NCBI RefSeq assembly: GCF_017565405.1
Contig: NZ_JAGEKR010000019.1
Span: forward strand, 1-64,000
Direction: 5' to 3'
DNA: 64,000 nucleotides
Source of the DNA: Allobranchiibius sp. CTAmp26
GTDB lineage: Bacteria; Actinomycetota; Actinomycetes; Actinomycetales; Dermatophilaceae
Shown in pieces: positions 55,213 to 62,226 of this stretch (its first letter is position 1; each line of letters opens with the position of its first letter). The position numbers and the translations under genes were made by a program. Under the pieces are notes generated by a model, which was not told where the DNA came from, made no database searches, and worked only from the letters and a program-made list of their open reading frames with translations.

Positions 55213-55413
55213 ATGGCCATGACCTTGAGGATGACGGACGAACTGACCGAAGCTCTACGACAGACCTCCGAACGGGAAGGTCTGTCGATGCAGGCTGTCG
55301 CCGTTCGAGCGATCGAGGAATACACCTCCCGTCGCGTGCGCCTGCGCGACGAGCTGCTGAGCACTCTCGTGGCGGAGGACCGCGCCGTGATCGAGAGGTT
55401 GGCGGACGCGTGA
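55213..55413 (+). CDS. RHH (CopG-type) antitoxin
   Basis: This is a 66-residue protein. MTLRMTDELTEALRQTSEREGLSMQAVAVRAIEEYTSRR has the beta strand and two helices of a ribbon-helix-helix dimer, with a C-terminal helix RDELLSTLVAEDRAVIERL that should bind the toxin. It overlaps the toxin start by 4 nt. The pair should be autoregulated through the repeated element just upstream. Confidence 0.88.
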   Translation: MAMTLRMTDELTEALRQTSEREGLSMQAVAVRAIEEYTSRRVRLRDELLSTLVAEDRAVIERLADA

Positions 55414-55805
55414 AAGACGACGAGCCGACCGAGTTCCTGACCCTGGAGGACATCCTCGCCGTCGGCACGGCGTATCTAGGCCGCCGTCCTCAGGTGCGCG
55501 ACTACGGCATCCTCGAAGCCGCCGCGGGCCGTCCGCGGGCAGTCGTGTTCGGCGAGCCCGTCTACCCCGACATCCACTTCAAAGCCGGGGCGTTGCTGCA
55601 CTCGGTGGTGAAGGGCCACGCTCTGGTGGACGGCAACAAGCGACTTGGGCTCGGTGCGCTCCGGCTGTTCTACGCCCTCAACGGCTACACGTTCACCGCT
55701 GATGACGACCAGAAGTTCGAACTCGCGATGGACGTGGCCGAAGGGCGCCTCGTGGCCGTGGAGGACATCGCGGCCCGCCTTGAGAAATTCGCCCGCTCCA
55801 GCTGA
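55410..55805 (+). CDS. Doc/Fic-type toxin (death-on-curing)
   Basis: This is a 131-residue protein. The Fic/Doc core HALVDGNKRLG is intact (HxxxDGNK, with Ala in place of the usual Phe region), plus FLTLEDILAV and KAGALLHSVVKGH. Doc toxins phosphorylate EF-Tu and halt translation. It starts at GTG 55410 inside the antitoxin stop codon. An RHH-Doc pair is a variant of the usual Phd-Doc arrangement. Confidence 0.9.
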   Translation: MKDDEPTEFLTLEDILAVGTAYLGRRPQVRDYGILEAAAGRPRAVVFGEPVYPDIHFKAGALLHSVVKGHALVDGNKRLGLGALRLFYALNGYTFTADDDQKFELAMDVAEGRLVAVEDIAARLEKFARSS

Positions 55806-56128
55806 GAGCGTGACCGCATGCCGTCACGGCTGCGGCCGCTGGCGCGATCGGTTCGGGCCTCGTCGACGTCGCCGACTGCCGTGCAGCTGGCGATGAGGGG
55901 TTTGGTCGACCGAACTCACCCGCGCGCGTACCCCGCGACGCGCTCCCACATGTTTAGACCTTCGATCAGATCTGTCACAAAGCCGACGATCGGACTCTTG
56001 ATGCGCGCTGCGGACCGGCCCAGGATGTGCATCTAGGGCATGCCCCAGATGCACAGTTCGGAAGCCGAGACCGGTCGAGCTCAGGTTGCAAACAGCAGTT
56101 AGCAAAATCCGCCACTTACGGTTGTCCT
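55806..56128. other. 323-bp gap holding a repeat A copy
   Basis: No credible gene was found. The stretch 55951-55990 (tgtttagaccttcgatcaga and following) is a diverged copy of repeat A, also present at 56910-56990 and 57683-57755. A gcatgcc-rich inverted pattern near 56030-56050 (tgcatctagggcatgccccagatgca) forms a hairpin that could end the toxin transcript. Confidence 0.55.
55951..55990 (+). repeat. Repeat A, copy 1 (diverged)
   Basis: tgtttagaccttcgatcaga followed by tctgtcacaaagc aligns to copies at 56952 and 57722. It lacks the upstream gcggtaccggcgcggtagg part. Confidence 0.55.
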
Positions 56129-56377
56129 ATGTCAGCCGATGGTGCCTGCATCGTTCACATCTCCTACCCCCACGAACCTCACGAAGCTGACGAGTCGTGG
56201 CTGGTGACAGTGACGGCCCGACACGACGGCAAGCTCTCCGAAGACATTCTGGAGTCCTTTCCTGAACAGCGGCAGGCACGGTTCCAGACCATGCTCGCTG
56301 CCCGCGGGTTCGTTGATGAGCTGACAGCCTCCGGACGATGGGGGGCAGGACTGATCAGGGGCCGTTCGGTCCACTGA
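56129..56377 (+). CDS. Hypothetical small protein
   Basis: This is an 82-residue protein starting MSADGACIVHISYPHEPHEA. The middle has VTVTARHDGKLSEDILESFPEQRQARFQTM, a helical amphipathic segment. No family was recognised, and the codon use fits a real gene moderately. It lies alone between two stretches without genes. Confidence 0.5.
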   Translation: MSADGACIVHISYPHEPHEADESWLVTVTARHDGKLSEDILESFPEQRQARFQTMLAARGFVDELTASGRWGAGLIRGRSVH

Positions 56378-56645
56378 TCCAGTAAATGGGCGCGGACGCA
56401 CGAAGCGCCGCGGCATCCGCCGCCCGATCCCACCGTGCTCCACGCTCGAAAGTCACCACGATCGGTCGTTTCGAGCAGCGTCAGCACTGAGCAGCGCTTT
56501 CGAGCGCCCCGTCTCGCGGATCTCGCCGTGCGGCAGGAGGCCCCCGCAGCTGCTCGAAGGGATAGTCACGAGCGAGGGCCTAGGCCCACCCGATAACTTG
56601 GCGTTAACGCCGGCTTGAGACTGCCTAACGAGAGACAGTGGGGGC

Positions 56646-56939
56646 ATGGCTGGCTCTAGCAACCGCACCCTTCGGATCGACTACGTCAACGCCAACTGGA
56701 ACGCAGAAGCCGACGCCGCCTGCGCCTTCGAGCTGCTAATCGTGACCGAAGACGGGCAGCGGCACTCACTGCCGATCGCCGCAGACCACCTGACTGCGCT
56801 AGGACCGCTCTTGCGTCAGGACGGGGTGCTCCTTTTCGACCCCGAGGGGCAAACCATCATCGTGGGAAACCTGGTCGGTGAGTGGTTTCAACAGGACTGG
56901 AGCCAGGGTGACCATCGCGTAGCGGTGCCGGCGCGGTAG
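56646..56939 (+). CDS. Hypothetical small protein ending in repeat A
   Basis: This is a 97-residue protein. MAGSSNRTLRIDYVNANWNAEADAACAFELLIVTEDGQ and onward looks beta-rich and acidic. The last codons (HRVAVPAR, stop) lie inside repeat A, which also supplies the last codons of the gene ending at 57709. The ATG at 56646 follows gtgggggc. Function is unknown. Confidence 0.5.
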   Translation: MAGSSNRTLRIDYVNANWNAEADAACAFELLIVTEDGQRHSLPIAADHLTALGPLLRQDGVLLFDPEGQTIIVGNLVGEWFQQDWSQGDHRVAVPAR

Positions 56940-56990
56940 GTGCCCCTCCGAGGTCTAGACATTGGTCAGATCCGTCACGAAGCACGCGAT
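56910..56990 (+). repeat. Repeat A, copy 2
   Basis: The unit begins gaccatcgcgtagcggtgcc, continues through gcgcggtagg and ends ggtctagacattggtcagat with ccgtcacgaagc. Compare copy 3 at 57683-57755. About 70-80 bp long. Confidence 0.7.
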
Positions 56991-57007
56991 CAACGTCAGT
57001 TCCGCAC

Positions 57008-57229
57008 TTACGGCCCCTCGTCGCTGGGGGGTAGCTCCTCAGGGGCGGTCCATCTGTGGGGTCCATAGGAGTCCAGGAACATATCGAGTGACCGCAGCAG
57101 CTGGGATGGCACATAGGGACGACGCCCCGCCTCAAGGCCGGCCATCGCCGCGGCGATCTCCTGCCGAAGATCCTCAAGGTGCCAGCGCCCCTCAATCTCG
57201 ACGAGTCGTTCGAACACCAAGCCGCTCAT
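57008..57229 (-). CDS. Hypothetical small acidic protein
   Basis: This is a 73-residue protein (MSGLVFERLVEIEGRWHLEDL .. EELPPSDEGP) with a helical centre (DLRQEIAAAMAGLEAGR). It is compact and acidic; no family was recognised. Repeat B with its hairpin lies just upstream of its start. Confidence 0.48.
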   Translation of the reverse strand: MSGLVFERLVEIEGRWHLEDLRQEIAAAMAGLEAGRRPYVPSQLLRSLDMFLDSYGPHRWTAPEELPPSDEGP

Positions 57230-57295
57230 TCATTGATGGTGCAGCACCCTCAGTCGCGCGGAGGTAAGCAGCTGGTGTCGGACTGGGGCGCCATG

Positions 57296-57392
57296 CGGAC
57301 AGATCTGTCCGAGAAATGCGAATCGCGGCCCTAGACGAGCAGTTTCGGGCCCTACTGTCGGTGTCGTTCTGGGGTGTACCCCACAACGACAC
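57296..57392. repeat. Repeat B, copy 1, with hairpin
   Basis: It has the palindrome GGACAGATCTGTCC (57297-57310) at one end and the hairpin gtgtcgttctgggg (57361-57374) / 57379-57392 at the other, one mismatch, loop TGTA. About 97 bp; it aligns to 59012-59107. Confidence 0.72.
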
Positions 57393-57436
57393 TGCAAGCT
57401 GCCACGAAGCGGATGTGCCGAAGTCATACTCAGGGC

Positions 57437-57709
57437 GTGGCCACCGAATTTCCCCTGACGCCGCTGGAGAGCTGGCTCTTCCGTCGACGTCGGCAGGTCC
57501 GAGTTGGATGCGCGATCTTCGCCGTCGCTGCGGTGGCATGGGCCCTGATCTCGTCGCCAACGGTCTCGTCGGCGAGGCCGTGGTGGCGGTTGCGTCGTGC
57601 GGCGGACCCGTTGCGCTGCTCGCTGGCACCAGGTCGATCGAGCAGCGAGTTACCCAGCGCGACGTGGTGGAGCACTGGGGCCGACCGCATAGCGGTACCG
57701 GCGCGGTAG
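57437..57709 (+). CDS. Hypothetical protein with one membrane segment
   Basis: This is a 90-residue reading from GTG 57437. Residues 7-45 contain WLFRRRRQVRVGCAIFAVAA and a following hydrophobic stretch, fitting a single membrane anchor. After residue 55 the sequence becomes basic and Ser-rich and looks less gene-like. The end (ADRIAVPAR) lies in repeat A. I am unsure whether the whole frame is expressed. Confidence 0.35.
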   Translation: MATEFPLTPLESWLFRRRRQVRVGCAIFAVAAVAWALISSPTVSSARPWWRLRRAADPLRCSLAPGRSSSELPSATWWSTGADRIAVPAR

Positions 57710-57755
57710 GTGTTCCTGTGAGGTCTAGACCTCCGGTCGGATCTGCCACGGTCGG
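57683..57755 (+). repeat. Repeat A, copy 3
   Basis: gaccgcatagcggtaccggc, then gcggtaggtg, ggtctagacctccggtcgga and tctgccacgg align with copy 2 at 56910-56990. Confidence 0.7.
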
Positions 57756-57813
57756 TGATATCCCGTTTCAGATCTATACGGCGTCGCGCTCAACGAGCCC
57801 ATAGCCTGCGGGC

Positions 57814-58014
57814 ATGCCCACCCTCATCAAGGACGTCCTAGTGGTGGTGCTCTTCGCCATCATCATTTTGATGCCCTACCCCACACCTGACGGCTGGAAA
57901 AACCCGTTCCTCACTTTGCTCAACCGCACGATTGGCACGATTGGCAGGTGGGCACGAAGCCGCAACGCAGAGGGCCGGGAAAACTTCATCACGCGGCTCT
58001 TGCGGAACCTCTAG
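57814..58014 (+). CDS. Small membrane protein
   Basis: This is a 66-residue protein. MPTLIKDVLVVVLFAIIILM has a membrane helix at residues 6-23, followed by a basic C-terminal half (RTIGTIGRWARSRNAEGRE .. TRLLRNL), likely cytosolic. No family was recognised. Confidence 0.5.
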   Translation: MPTLIKDVLVVVLFAIIILMPYPTPDGWKNPFLTLLNRTIGTIGRWARSRNAEGRENFITRLLRNL

Positions 58015-58241
58015 ATCCCGGGATTCTCGGCAGGTAGCCCACCGTAAAAGCGACGCACCTTCCGCCTCAACTGGCTTCGGTCGTGCTCGAAACTCAAGGA
58101 CCCACGATTTCGAGCAACGATCTGGCGGGGTTTCGCGTCAACTTCTGAACCGACCGTGTCCGTCCGAAATCGATCGTCAATGAGCAGGCCTAGTCGGGCA
58201 TCATCTCGTTATGGACTAGCTGAGCTGCGAAGCTGGGTGCT

Positions 58242-58592
58242 GTGAGGTCCTTGAACGTCGAGCAGGCCGTTGGTGGCAAGCGGGTACTTTCTGCCGGTCT
58301 CGATCCAGACGCCGGCGATGTCCTCACCCCCGCATTTCGTGCCCGTAACCATGTGCTGATGCCGCACCATCCCGGTCGCATCAACAGCTTCGTCGGCCCA
58401 GGTCTCAATCACTGCCTAGTCGACTTTGTTGGGCTGGAACAGGAGCCCGTCAGCTTCGCTGTCGGTTTCGACCACGACGAGAACGGGTTTTACCGAGGTC
58501 TGCTTGACCCCACAGACGAAGAGTGGCAGGCCGCAATGTCAGCCGGCTGGTGGCAAGATCCCGGCACTACGGCTGATGGCTCACCCATCTAA
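58242..58592 (+). CDS. Hypothetical protein
   Basis: This is a 116-residue soluble protein from GTG 58242. DCLVDFVGLEQEPVSFAVGFDHD-like patches (read NHCLVDFVGLEQEPVSFAVG and DHDENGFYRGLLDPTDEEW) suggest a compact beta-rich domain. A ribosome site is not evident. Function is unknown; an immunity-type or island-borne protein is possible. Confidence 0.5.
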   Translation: MRSLNVEQAVGGKRVLSAGLDPDAGDVLTPAFRARNHVLMPHHPGRINSFVGPGLNHCLVDFVGLEQEPVSFAVGFDHDENGFYRGLLDPTDEEWQAAMSAGWWQDPGTTADGSPI

Positions 58593-58624
58593 CGCTCGTC
58601 ACTGAGCAGCAGACGAGGTCGAAC

Positions 58625-59001
58625 TCAGGAGAGGGTGACCGCCACCGTGAGGCTCTGGCCGTGACGTCGCACGAGGACCGTGAAGCTCTTCTGCCGGGGC
58701 TTGATACAACGGCCGCGGCCAGGTCGTCCTTCGCTCTAGCGGTGGCTGTGATGGTGGCTGCGTGGACCGGGATCGAGACGGTGGCGCCGTGGCCACACCC
58801 AGGAGCGACCCAAAGGTAGATCTGTCCATCGGTGAAGGTGCCGTTCGGCGCGGCCTGGATTAACCCTGCGCCCGCTGCGCCGTTCCATAGGGTCGTGCCA
58901 CACACCTTCAACGGCGGAGCACCCGAGGTGACCTTCTCCAAAGATGAACATCCGGTCGCCGTAGCCAGCAACGCGGCGATCGCACCGGAGGAGACCAGCA
59001 C
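58625..59001 (-). pseudogene. Lipoprotein gene with internal frameshift
   Basis: From GTG 59001 the reading is a lipoprotein: GAIAALLATATGC (lipobox near residue 18) followed by VCGTTLWNGAAGAGLIQA and LWVAPGCGHGATVSIPVHAA. Past about 58720 the reading turns into Arg/Ser-rich nonsense, while another frame continues as KPRQKSFTVLVRRHGQSLT and stops cleanly at 58625. An indel near the ggccgcggcc at 58711-58720 explains this. A GGC-rich slip or a sequencing error is possible. Confidence 0.65.
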
Positions 59002-59011
59002 GTGCCGCCTT

Positions 59012-59107
59012 CGGACACATCTGTCTGGAAACAGCCGATCGGGACCCTAAACGCACACTGTCCGGCTCCCGGGGCGGTGTCGTTCTGGGGTTTACCCCAG
59101 AACGACA
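59012..59107. repeat. Repeat B, copy 2, with hairpin
   Basis: cggacacatctgtctgg at one end and the perfect 13-bp hairpin tgtcgttctgggg (59078-59090) / 59095-59107 (loop TTTA) at the other. It aligns with 57296-57392 and lies just upstream of the minus-strand lipoprotein gene. Confidence 0.72.
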
Positions 59108-59177
59108 GTTGCGGCAGGGCAGTACACGAGTGGCCGCAGGCCGCGCGGCAGGCGAGCTGGGGTGAGAACATCCCTGC

Positions 59178-59411
59178 ATGGCGAACAGGGGTAGGGAGTG
59201 GTTGGCCGCTGCTTTAGCCGGGATGTTCACCACGGGGTTCTTCTGGGTTTTGCTGCAGGCGAAGAATCGGCCTACCTGGTTCGTTGCAGAGGCCCTCGTG
59301 TTGGCCTGCGCCAGCTTGACGGTCGGCGCACGGGGCTTCCGCGCCCAAGAGATGCGTGACGCTGCGGGCCCGCAGCTAGTGGGTCCGCGCGACCAGGCGG
59401 GGCTGCATTGA
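59178..59411 (+). CDS. Small membrane protein
   Basis: This is a 77-residue protein with two hydrophobic segments (about residues 8-25 and 34-51), LAAALAGMFTTGFFWVLLQ being the first. The tail is polar. No family was recognised. Confidence 0.5.
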   Translation: MANRGREWLAAALAGMFTTGFFWVLLQAKNRPTWFVAEALVLACASLTVGARGFRAQEMRDAAGPQLVGPRDQAGLH

Positions 59412-59468
59412 TGCCCCCACAGATAAAGGGGTGCCCGCCGCCCGCTGGTTCAAGACAAGGGGTGAGCA

Positions 59469-59992
59469 GTGGCTGAACTGATCGTCCACCGGGCCAGCAC
59501 ACTGGGGATCTTGCGTTCCTACGCGGTCTTGATCGATGGGCAGCGACGTGAGCGTATCCGGTGGCGCGCCACTGAGCGGTTCGGCGTGCCGATGGCCCAG
59601 TGACCGTGCAGGCTCGGATCGACTGGGCAGGATCGCCGGTGTGGCACGGTCACGCCGGCTCGGAGCCAACGCGGGTGACGATCAGCACCGGCGACCCCGT
59701 CCTGGGGATGGTGTCCCGAGACCGCATGCTCGTTCTGCACGAAGACGGGCACCCACGCACTGCCGAGCACCAACACCTCATGGACCAGGGCAACTCTGCG
59801 GTGAGGTGGTTCGGCGTTCTCTTGCTGGCCTCGGCTCTCTTCCTCGTGGCCCTTTTCACCTCGCTGGCCACCCACCACCCGGCATTGGTAGGACTGGCCA
59901 CGCTGCTGTGCGTCGTGGCCGTTGGTGTCGGGCTCGCGGTGCTCATCCGCTCCAGGTTGGCCGCCTCGAGCGATCGGCCCCCAGCACAATGA
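59469..59992 (+). pseudogene. PEGA-like/membrane protein split into two overlapping frames
   Basis: The first frame (GTG 59469, stop 59601-59603) reads VAELIVHRASTLGILRSYAV .. RATERFGVPMAQ. The second (GTG 59600 to 59992, 130 codons) reads VTVQARIDWAGSPVWHGHAG and ends with two membrane helices (about 85-125). Together they resemble a single protein with a small beta-domain followed by membrane helices. A one-base deletion near 59591 (giving VPxGPVTVQARIDW) explains the split. The two frames overlap as GTGA, so reinitiation could still produce the second part. Confidence 0.65.
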
Positions 59993-60399
59993 TGAACCAG
60001 CAACGACAGGCAGCTGGCGAGATCCGGTATGACCTGCGGGCCAGCCTCCCGAGGTTCACGAAATGGATCGCTTGGATCCTGGTTGCAACGCAGGTCCTCT
60101 TAGTCGCGCAGTACGCCGTTCAGGGGGCATCACCTGTGCACTACGTCATCCCGGTCTTCGTCATTGCGATGCTGTGTGTCGGCTCAACCCGAAACCTCAA
60201 CACCATCGTGATCAACACACAGGGCATACGACCTCCCACCCGACGCTTCATCCCCTGGTCAGAAGTAGAAGCCGTCCACCAAAGCAAGGACTCCAGTGGG
60301 GTCTCACTGCAGCTGGTTGGAGGCCGCGACCGCAGCACCGGGCTACCTGCCGAATACGCGCAGCAAGTGGCGGCAATCGGTAACGTCCCTCTAACGTGA
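59989..60399 (+). CDS. Membrane protein with bacterial PH-like domain
   Basis: This is a 136-residue protein overlapping the preceding gene by 4 nt (ATGA). Two helices lie at about residues 26-44 and 50-65, followed by a PH-like beta domain: NTIVINTQGIRPPTRRFIPW and SEVEAVHQSKDSSGVSLQLV. It pairs with the previous gene and probably works with it at the membrane. The family function is unknown. Confidence 0.65.
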   Translation: MMNQQRQAAGEIRYDLRASLPRFTKWIAWILVATQVLLVAQYAVQGASPVHYVIPVFVIAMLCVGSTRNLNTIVINTQGIRPPTRRFIPWSEVEAVHQSKDSSGVSLQLVGGRDRSTGLPAEYAQQVAAIGNVPLT

Positions 60400-60472
60400 C
60401 TGACGCCTAGTTGCATCTAGCAAATATCCGATAAATACAGACTACGACAAGTCCGGCCTTTGTGACGGTGGC

Positions 60473-60877
60473 GTGAAGTTCTACCGCGGCGCGGCGAGTG
60501 CAGCCCGCGCGTATGTCGAGCGCGATCGCTCGCGAGCGGACGACTACTACCTCGGTGAAGGCAGCGGTGTCGCCACCCGACTCTGGCCGGCCCGGGCAGC
60601 CCGGTGAGAAACGTGGGGCTCGATGACCGGCGAGACGTACTAGGCGTGGGTTGCCGGGACCGACATTTCCACCGGCCTGAAGAAGGGTTGCGTCCGCAAT
60701 GACGCGAGCGCGCTGTAGTTCGTCAAAATAGTGGTCAATGGGCCGAAGACCTGGTCGCTCGCAGCAGCGCTGCATCCCGACATCTCCGACGCCCTCGACG
60801 CAGCCCAGGACAAGGCGGCGGCGCTCGGCGGCCCCGCCTGGCCCGAAGCGGCGGCGATGGCCAGTGCCGGAGAGTGA
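60473..60877 (+). pseudogene. MobF/TrwC-type relaxase remnant
   Basis: The first piece (60473 on) reads VKFYRGAASAARAYVERDRS and ADDYYLGEGSGVATRLW before a TGA. After a frameshift it continues MTGETY-stop-AWVAGTDISTGLKKG, NDASAL-stop-FVKIVVNGPKTWSLAAALHP and DISDALDAAQDKAAA, ending TGA at 60875. These are successive blocks of the N-terminal MobF relaxase domain of actinobacterial conjugative elements, interrupted by two amber codons and a frameshift. The catalytic C-terminal part and the helicase are missing. Confidence 0.82.
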
Positions 60878-61081
60878 CCCGACGGGGGTGACCGAACGCC
60901 TCCTGGCAGGGCCGTCCAGGGGTCGTTCCGGACGCGGCCAGCTCACCGAGGCAGGCCCCTCCGCCGCCAGGTCTGACGGCACCTCGAACGGCCCGTTCGG
61001 GACGGCCCTTCTAAAATTCTTGCGGACTAGGTGCGGACTAAACGACCCCCGCAAGCCTTTGACCTGCGCAAACGCGCCGAT
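60878..61081. other. Gap with tandem TGCGGACTA and inverted repeats
   Basis: Between the relaxase remnant and ychF. TGCGGACTA occurs at 61021-61029 and 61032-61040; cttgcgg (61019-61025) and ccgcaag (61049-61055) are inverted around it. gaacggcccgttc near 60987 is a further small dyad. No tRNA gene was seen. This may be the edge of the island. Confidence 0.45.
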
Positions 61082-62161
61082 TCAGACGTTGAAGCGGAAC
61101 TCCACCACGTCGCCGTCCGCCATGACGTAGTCCTTGCCCTCCATGCGCGCCTTGCCGTGCGCGCGCGCCTCGGCGACGGAGCCGAGCTCGACCAGGTCCT
61201 CGTAGGAGATGACCTCGGCTTTGATGAAACCCTTCTGGAAGTCGGTGTGGATGACACCGGCGGCCTGCGGAGCCGTCGCACCGACCGGGACGGTCCAGGC
61301 GCGCGTCTCCTTGGGCCCGGCGGTGAGGTAGGTCTGCAGCCCGAGGGTGTGGAAACCCTTGTGCGCCAACTGGTCCAGCCCCGACTCGGTCACGCCGACC
61401 GACTCCAGCAGCTCGGTGGCGTCCTCCTCGTCGAGTTCGGCGAGATCCATCTCGAGCTTGGCGTTGAGGAAGATCGCCTCGGCCGGCTCGACGAGCGCCT
61501 GCAGAGACGCCTGCAGCTCGGTGTCGGTCAACTGGGATTCGTCGACGTTGAAGACGTAGAGGAAGGGCTTGGAGGTCAACAGACCCAGCTCGCGGATCGG
61601 GGAGAAGTCGATCGAATCACGTTGCGAGAAGAGGGTGTTGCCCGCGTCGAGGACATCCTTGGCGGCAAGCGCGGCCTCCAGCACCGTCTTGTCCGTCTTC
61701 TTGCCCTTGACCTCCTTGTCGAGCCGCGGCAGCGCGCGCTCGACGGTCTCGAGGTCGGCCAGGATGAGCTCGGTCTCGATGATCTCCTTGTCCCGCACCG
61801 GCGAGATCGACCCGTCGACGTGCACCACGTCGTCGTCGTCGAAAGCGCGGATGACCTGGCAGATGGCGTCGGCCTCGCGGATGTTGGCCAGGAACTTGTT
61901 GCCGAGCCCCTCGCCCTCCGACGCGCCCTTGACGATGCCGGCGATGTCCACGAACGACACGGTCGCCGGCACGATCTGCTTGCTGTCGAAGAGCTTGCCG
62001 AGAACGCCGAGGCGCTCGTCCGGCAGCGGTACGACGCCGACGTTTGGCTCGATGGTCGCGAACGGGTAGTTCGCGGCCAGGACGTTGTTCTTGGTCAGCG
62101 CGTTGAACATCGTGGACTTGCCGACGTTGGGCAGTCCGACGATTCCGATGGTGAGGGCCAC
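61082..62161 (-). CDS. ychF: Redox-regulated ATPase YchF (Obg family)
   Basis: This is a 359-residue conserved Obg-family P-loop protein. G1 is GIVGLPNVGKSTMFNAL, G3 region VSFVDIAGIVKGASEGEGLG, and NVDES replaces NKxD, which fits its preference for ATP. The C-terminal TGS domain ends with YVMADGDVVEFRFNV. It acts in translation and oxidative stress control. Divergent from the molybdoenzyme gene at 62227 with a 65-bp gap. Confidence 0.97.
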   Translation of the reverse strand: MALTIGIVGLPNVGKSTMFNALTKNNVLAANYPFATIEPNVGVVPLPDERLGVLGKLFDSKQIVPATVSFVDIAGIVKGASEGEGLGNKFLANIREADAICQVIRAFDDDDVVHVDGSISPVRDKEIIETELILADLETVERALPRLDKEVKGKKTDKTVLEAALAAKDVLDAGNTLFSQRDSIDFSPIRELGLLTSKPFLYVFNVDESQLTDTELQASLQALVEPAEAIFLNAKLEMDLAELDEEDATELLESVGVTESGLDQLAHKGFHTLGLQTYLTAGPKETRAWTVPVGATAPQAAGVIHTDFQKGFIKAEVISYEDLVELGSVAEARAHGKARMEGKDYVMADGDVVEFRFNV

Positions 62162-62226
62162 GGGGACAAGAGGCTACGCGGTCCCGGCGAGGGCATCCAC
62201 CACGCCGCACGCTCCGAATAGGGCGC

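Noticed and set aside
57192-57749. Minus-strand 185-residue reading through repeat B
   Set aside because: It runs through two repeats and intergenic sequence, has no ribosome site or recognisable domain, and conflicts with smaller, better-supported readings.
60878-61081. tRNA gene as integration site at the island edge
   Set aside because: No tRNA 3' half could be folded from the sequence before ychF, so only repeats were reported.
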